Shown piece by piece: positions 22,751-24,124 of a stretch of 24,124 nucleotides of DNA. The translations under genes and the position numbers were made by a program. The stretch is from an uncultured Sutterella sp. GTDB taxonomy: Bacteria > Pseudomonadota > Gammaproteobacteria > Burkholderiales > Burkholderiaceae_F. Location: NCBI GenBank assembly GCA_900546995.1, contig URFF01000020.1:1-24124 (forward strand), given 5' to 3'. The notes beneath the pieces were generated by a model. The model was not told where the DNA came from. It did no database searches and worked only from the letters and a program-made list of their open reading frames with translations. Positions within the stretch are counted from its first letter, which is position 1, and each line of letters opens with the position of its first letter.

Positions 22751-23758
22751 ATGCGTGAAGCGCTAGAAGAAAATTTAACTTTTATCGTCCCGCATGAGGT
22801 GATGGGAGAGCGCTTGGATAAGGTCCTTGCGCAGCTCATGCCCAAAGTCTCTCGTGCCCGGTTGAAGACTTGGATTGAGCAAGGCGCCGTGTCGGTTAAC
22901 GGTGAAGTTGCCGATAAGGTCCGTCTGAAAGTGGGCGCCGGCGACGAAATTGAAGTCATCGAACAACCAAGTCCTGAAGAACTCGCTTTCGAACCTGTCG
23001 ATATCGAGTTGGATGTGATTTATGAAGACCATGCGCTTTTGGTGATTAATAAGCCGGCAGGGCTTGTGGTTCACCCCGCGGCGGGACACTGGGATGACAC
23101 GCTTTTAAACGGCCTTTTATTTAGAAATCCCGAACTCAAACAACTGCCTCGGGCAGGTATCGTGCACCGACTCGATAAAGAAACTTCGGGCTTGATGGTC
23201 GTGGCTAAAACGCTTGAATCGCAAACCGATTTAATTCGTCAATTACAAGCGCGTACCGTTAAGCGTGAATATTGGGCCATTGTACACGGGCAAGCGCCTG
23301 AGGCGGGTTTTGTTGATGAGCCGATTATGCGAGATCCGCGCTCGCCGATGCGCTTTTGCGTGGGTCAAGGCCCACGGGCCAAAGAAGCGAAGACGCATGT
23401 TCGTTTGGTCGATATGACAACGGTTCCGGGGGCGGGGCTTGTGCCTCTCACGGTTTCTTGGGTGGCGTGTCGACTCGATACCGGCAGAACCCATCAAATC
23501 CGCGTTCATATGCAATGGGCGGGGTTGCCGTTAGTGGGTGATCCGACCTATAAGGGCAAAATCGGTCGTTTGCCCGATGATTGCCCTTTGTCGATGATCA
23601 AGCGCCAAGCGTTGCACGCTTCGCGATTGGGACTGGTGCATCCGGTAAGCGGAGAATCCATGCAATGGTTTGTCGAGCCACCAGCCGATATGGTGGAACT
23701 CATGGATACGCTCGGCTTTGGTCCGACCGATGAGCCAGTGACCGTTTTTGAGCATTAA
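22751..23758 (+). CDS. rluD: 23S rRNA pseudouridine synthase RluD
   Basis: 335 residues. N-terminal S4 RNA-binding domain (about 15-75: GERLDKVLAQLMPKVSRARL, then VSVNGEVADK), linker, and the RluA-family catalytic domain with INKPAGLVVHP (100-109) and catalytic Asp142 in IVHRLDKETSG. Makes pseudouridines in helix 69 of 23S rRNA, important for ribosome maturation. ATG at 22751; a TTG two codons upstream is less likely. Ribosome site weak. Adjacent pgeF on the same strand, the conserved rluD-pgeF pair. Confidence 0.95.
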   Translation: MREALEENLTFIVPHEVMGERLDKVLAQLMPKVSRARLKTWIEQGAVSVNGEVADKVRLKVGAGDEIEVIEQPSPEELAFEPVDIELDVIYEDHALLVINKPAGLVVHPAAGHWDDTLLNGLLFRNPELKQLPRAGIVHRLDKETSGLMVVAKTLESQTDLIRQLQARTVKREYWAIVHGQAPEAGFVDEPIMRDPRSPMRFCVGQGPRAKEAKTHVRLVDMTTVPGAGLVPLTVSWVACRLDTGRTHQIRVHMQWAGLPLVGDPTYKGKIGRLPDDCPLSMIKRQALHASRLGLVHPVSGESMQWFVEPPADMVELMDTLGFGPTDEPVTVFEH

Positions 23759-23817
23759 GTCACAGACACTGAATGCTATACAATAATGTGAAAGATTTTA
23801 CTTGGGAACATATACCG

Positions 23818-24124
23818 ATGATTGATGATACTTCAAAGCCCGCACTTGAAATTTTGCAGCCGGACTGGGATCAAATTAAGCCCGCCAATATCGACGCATT
23901 GATGACGCTCAGAAGCGGTGGCGTCTCTTCCGGTCCCTTCGGCGATCAGACCGGCGTCGGTGGTTTCAATGTCGGACTCTACGCGGGCGATGTCTCTTTT
24001 TGTATCAAAATGAATCGCGATTTGGCTGCGCAACTTGTGCCATCTAATCCGAAGTGGCTCAAACAGGTTCATGGCACGGAGGTTGTTGATGCGGAGACGG
24101 CTTCTGAAGAAGTTGAAGCGGATG
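23818..24124 (+). CDS. pgeF: Purine-nucleoside phosphorylase-like multicopper/laccase-domain protein PgeF (5' part)
   Basis: Open to the window end, 102 codons seen. Family blocks present: WDQIKP near the start, TLRSGGVSSGPFGD, FNVGLYAGD, and PKWLKQVHGTEVVDA, which identify the YfiH/PgeF family (editing of wrong cell-wall precursors, and purine nucleoside phosphorylase activity in relatives). The metal histidine in KQVHGTEV is present; other His residues would lie beyond the edge. Start uncertain: ATG 23818 has only weak GGGA upstream; an in-frame ATG at 23773 would add 15 residues (MLYNNVKDFTWEHIP) but overlaps a promoter-like TACAAT and has no ribosome site. Follows rluD, 59 bases away. Confidence 0.9.
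   Translation, partial: MIDDTSKPALEILQPDWDQIKPANIDALMTLRSGGVSSGPFGDQTGVGGFNVGLYAGDVSFCIKMNRDLAAQLVPSNPKWLKQVHGTEVVDAETASEEVEAD

Noticed and set aside
1..24124. CRISPR array, prophage, integron or transposon
   Set aside because: No regularly spaced repeats, no integrase, transposase or structural phage genes are visible on either strand.

Overview
The window looks like a chromosomal segment of a host-associated, anaerobic or microaerophilic betaproteobacterium, most likely of the Sutterella/Parasutterella type (Burkholderiales). Grounds: the divergent bamD / rluD-pgeF arrangement, RmuC and malate dehydrogenase sequences of betaproteobacterial character, a base composition well below that of Burkholderia (moderate by eye, not computed), and genes typical of an anaerobic protein- and amino-acid-based lifestyle (periplasmic asparaginase, rubrerythrin, a DcuC-type C4-dicarboxylate carrier). 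The genus is inference. I see no phage, insertion sequence, transposase or CRISPR array.

Layout. 1-229: 5' end of an unrecognised minus-strand gene. 486-1529: type II L-asparaginase. 1805-1881: tRNA-Arg(ACG). 2050-2589: rubrerythrin. 2663-2887 and 3034-5283: divergent copper pair copZ/copA, with a MerR/CueR-type 19-bp-spacer promoter for copA and a Fur-box-like palindrome on the copZ promoter. 5276-5452: an unreported-size 58-residue membrane protein convergent with copA. 5561-5956: YgiW/BOF periplasmic protein. 6119-8348: a DcuC carrier and its neighbouring GntR/UTRA regulator, both frameshifted. 8439-8526: tRNA-Ser(TGA). 8670-10145: aldehyde dehydrogenase. 10278-10607: thioredoxin-like protein. 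10714-10803: tRNA-Ser(GGA). 10959-12329: rmuC, followed by a 31-residue membrane peptide. 12493-15335 (minus): malate dehydrogenase, PIN-domain protein and amidase, the mdh being interrupted by a near-perfect snap-back palindrome carrying an in-frame TAG. 15488-16181: a secreted coiled-coil protein with a frameshift. 16188-21766: YoaA-type Fe-S helicase overlapping (TGATG) a 1,189-residue SWIM-SNF2 helicase. 21816-22589 (minus): bamD; 22751-23758: rluD; 23818-end: pgeF, cut by the window edge.

How parts fit together. Asparaginase, DcuC and Mdh all touch the aspartate/fumarate/malate/succinate economy of an anaerobe; two of these three, plus a probable regulator, are broken here. Rubrerythrin, the CopZ/CopA copper-export pair, YgiW and the thioredoxin form a scattered stress-defence set. 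YoaA, SWIM-SNF2 and RmuC are DNA-transaction proteins. The most striking feature is a concentration of four independent gene lesions (dcuC, gntR, mdh, the 15488 gene) while long genes (copA, yoaA, SNF2, aldehyde dehydrogenase, rmuC) are intact. This is either true recent gene decay or localised assembly error, and raw reads would separate these. I find no convincing complete new defence or mobile system; the best candidates for new biology are the mdh palindrome, the YoaA/SWIM-SNF2 unit, the two tiny membrane proteins and the dual metal control of copZ/copA.
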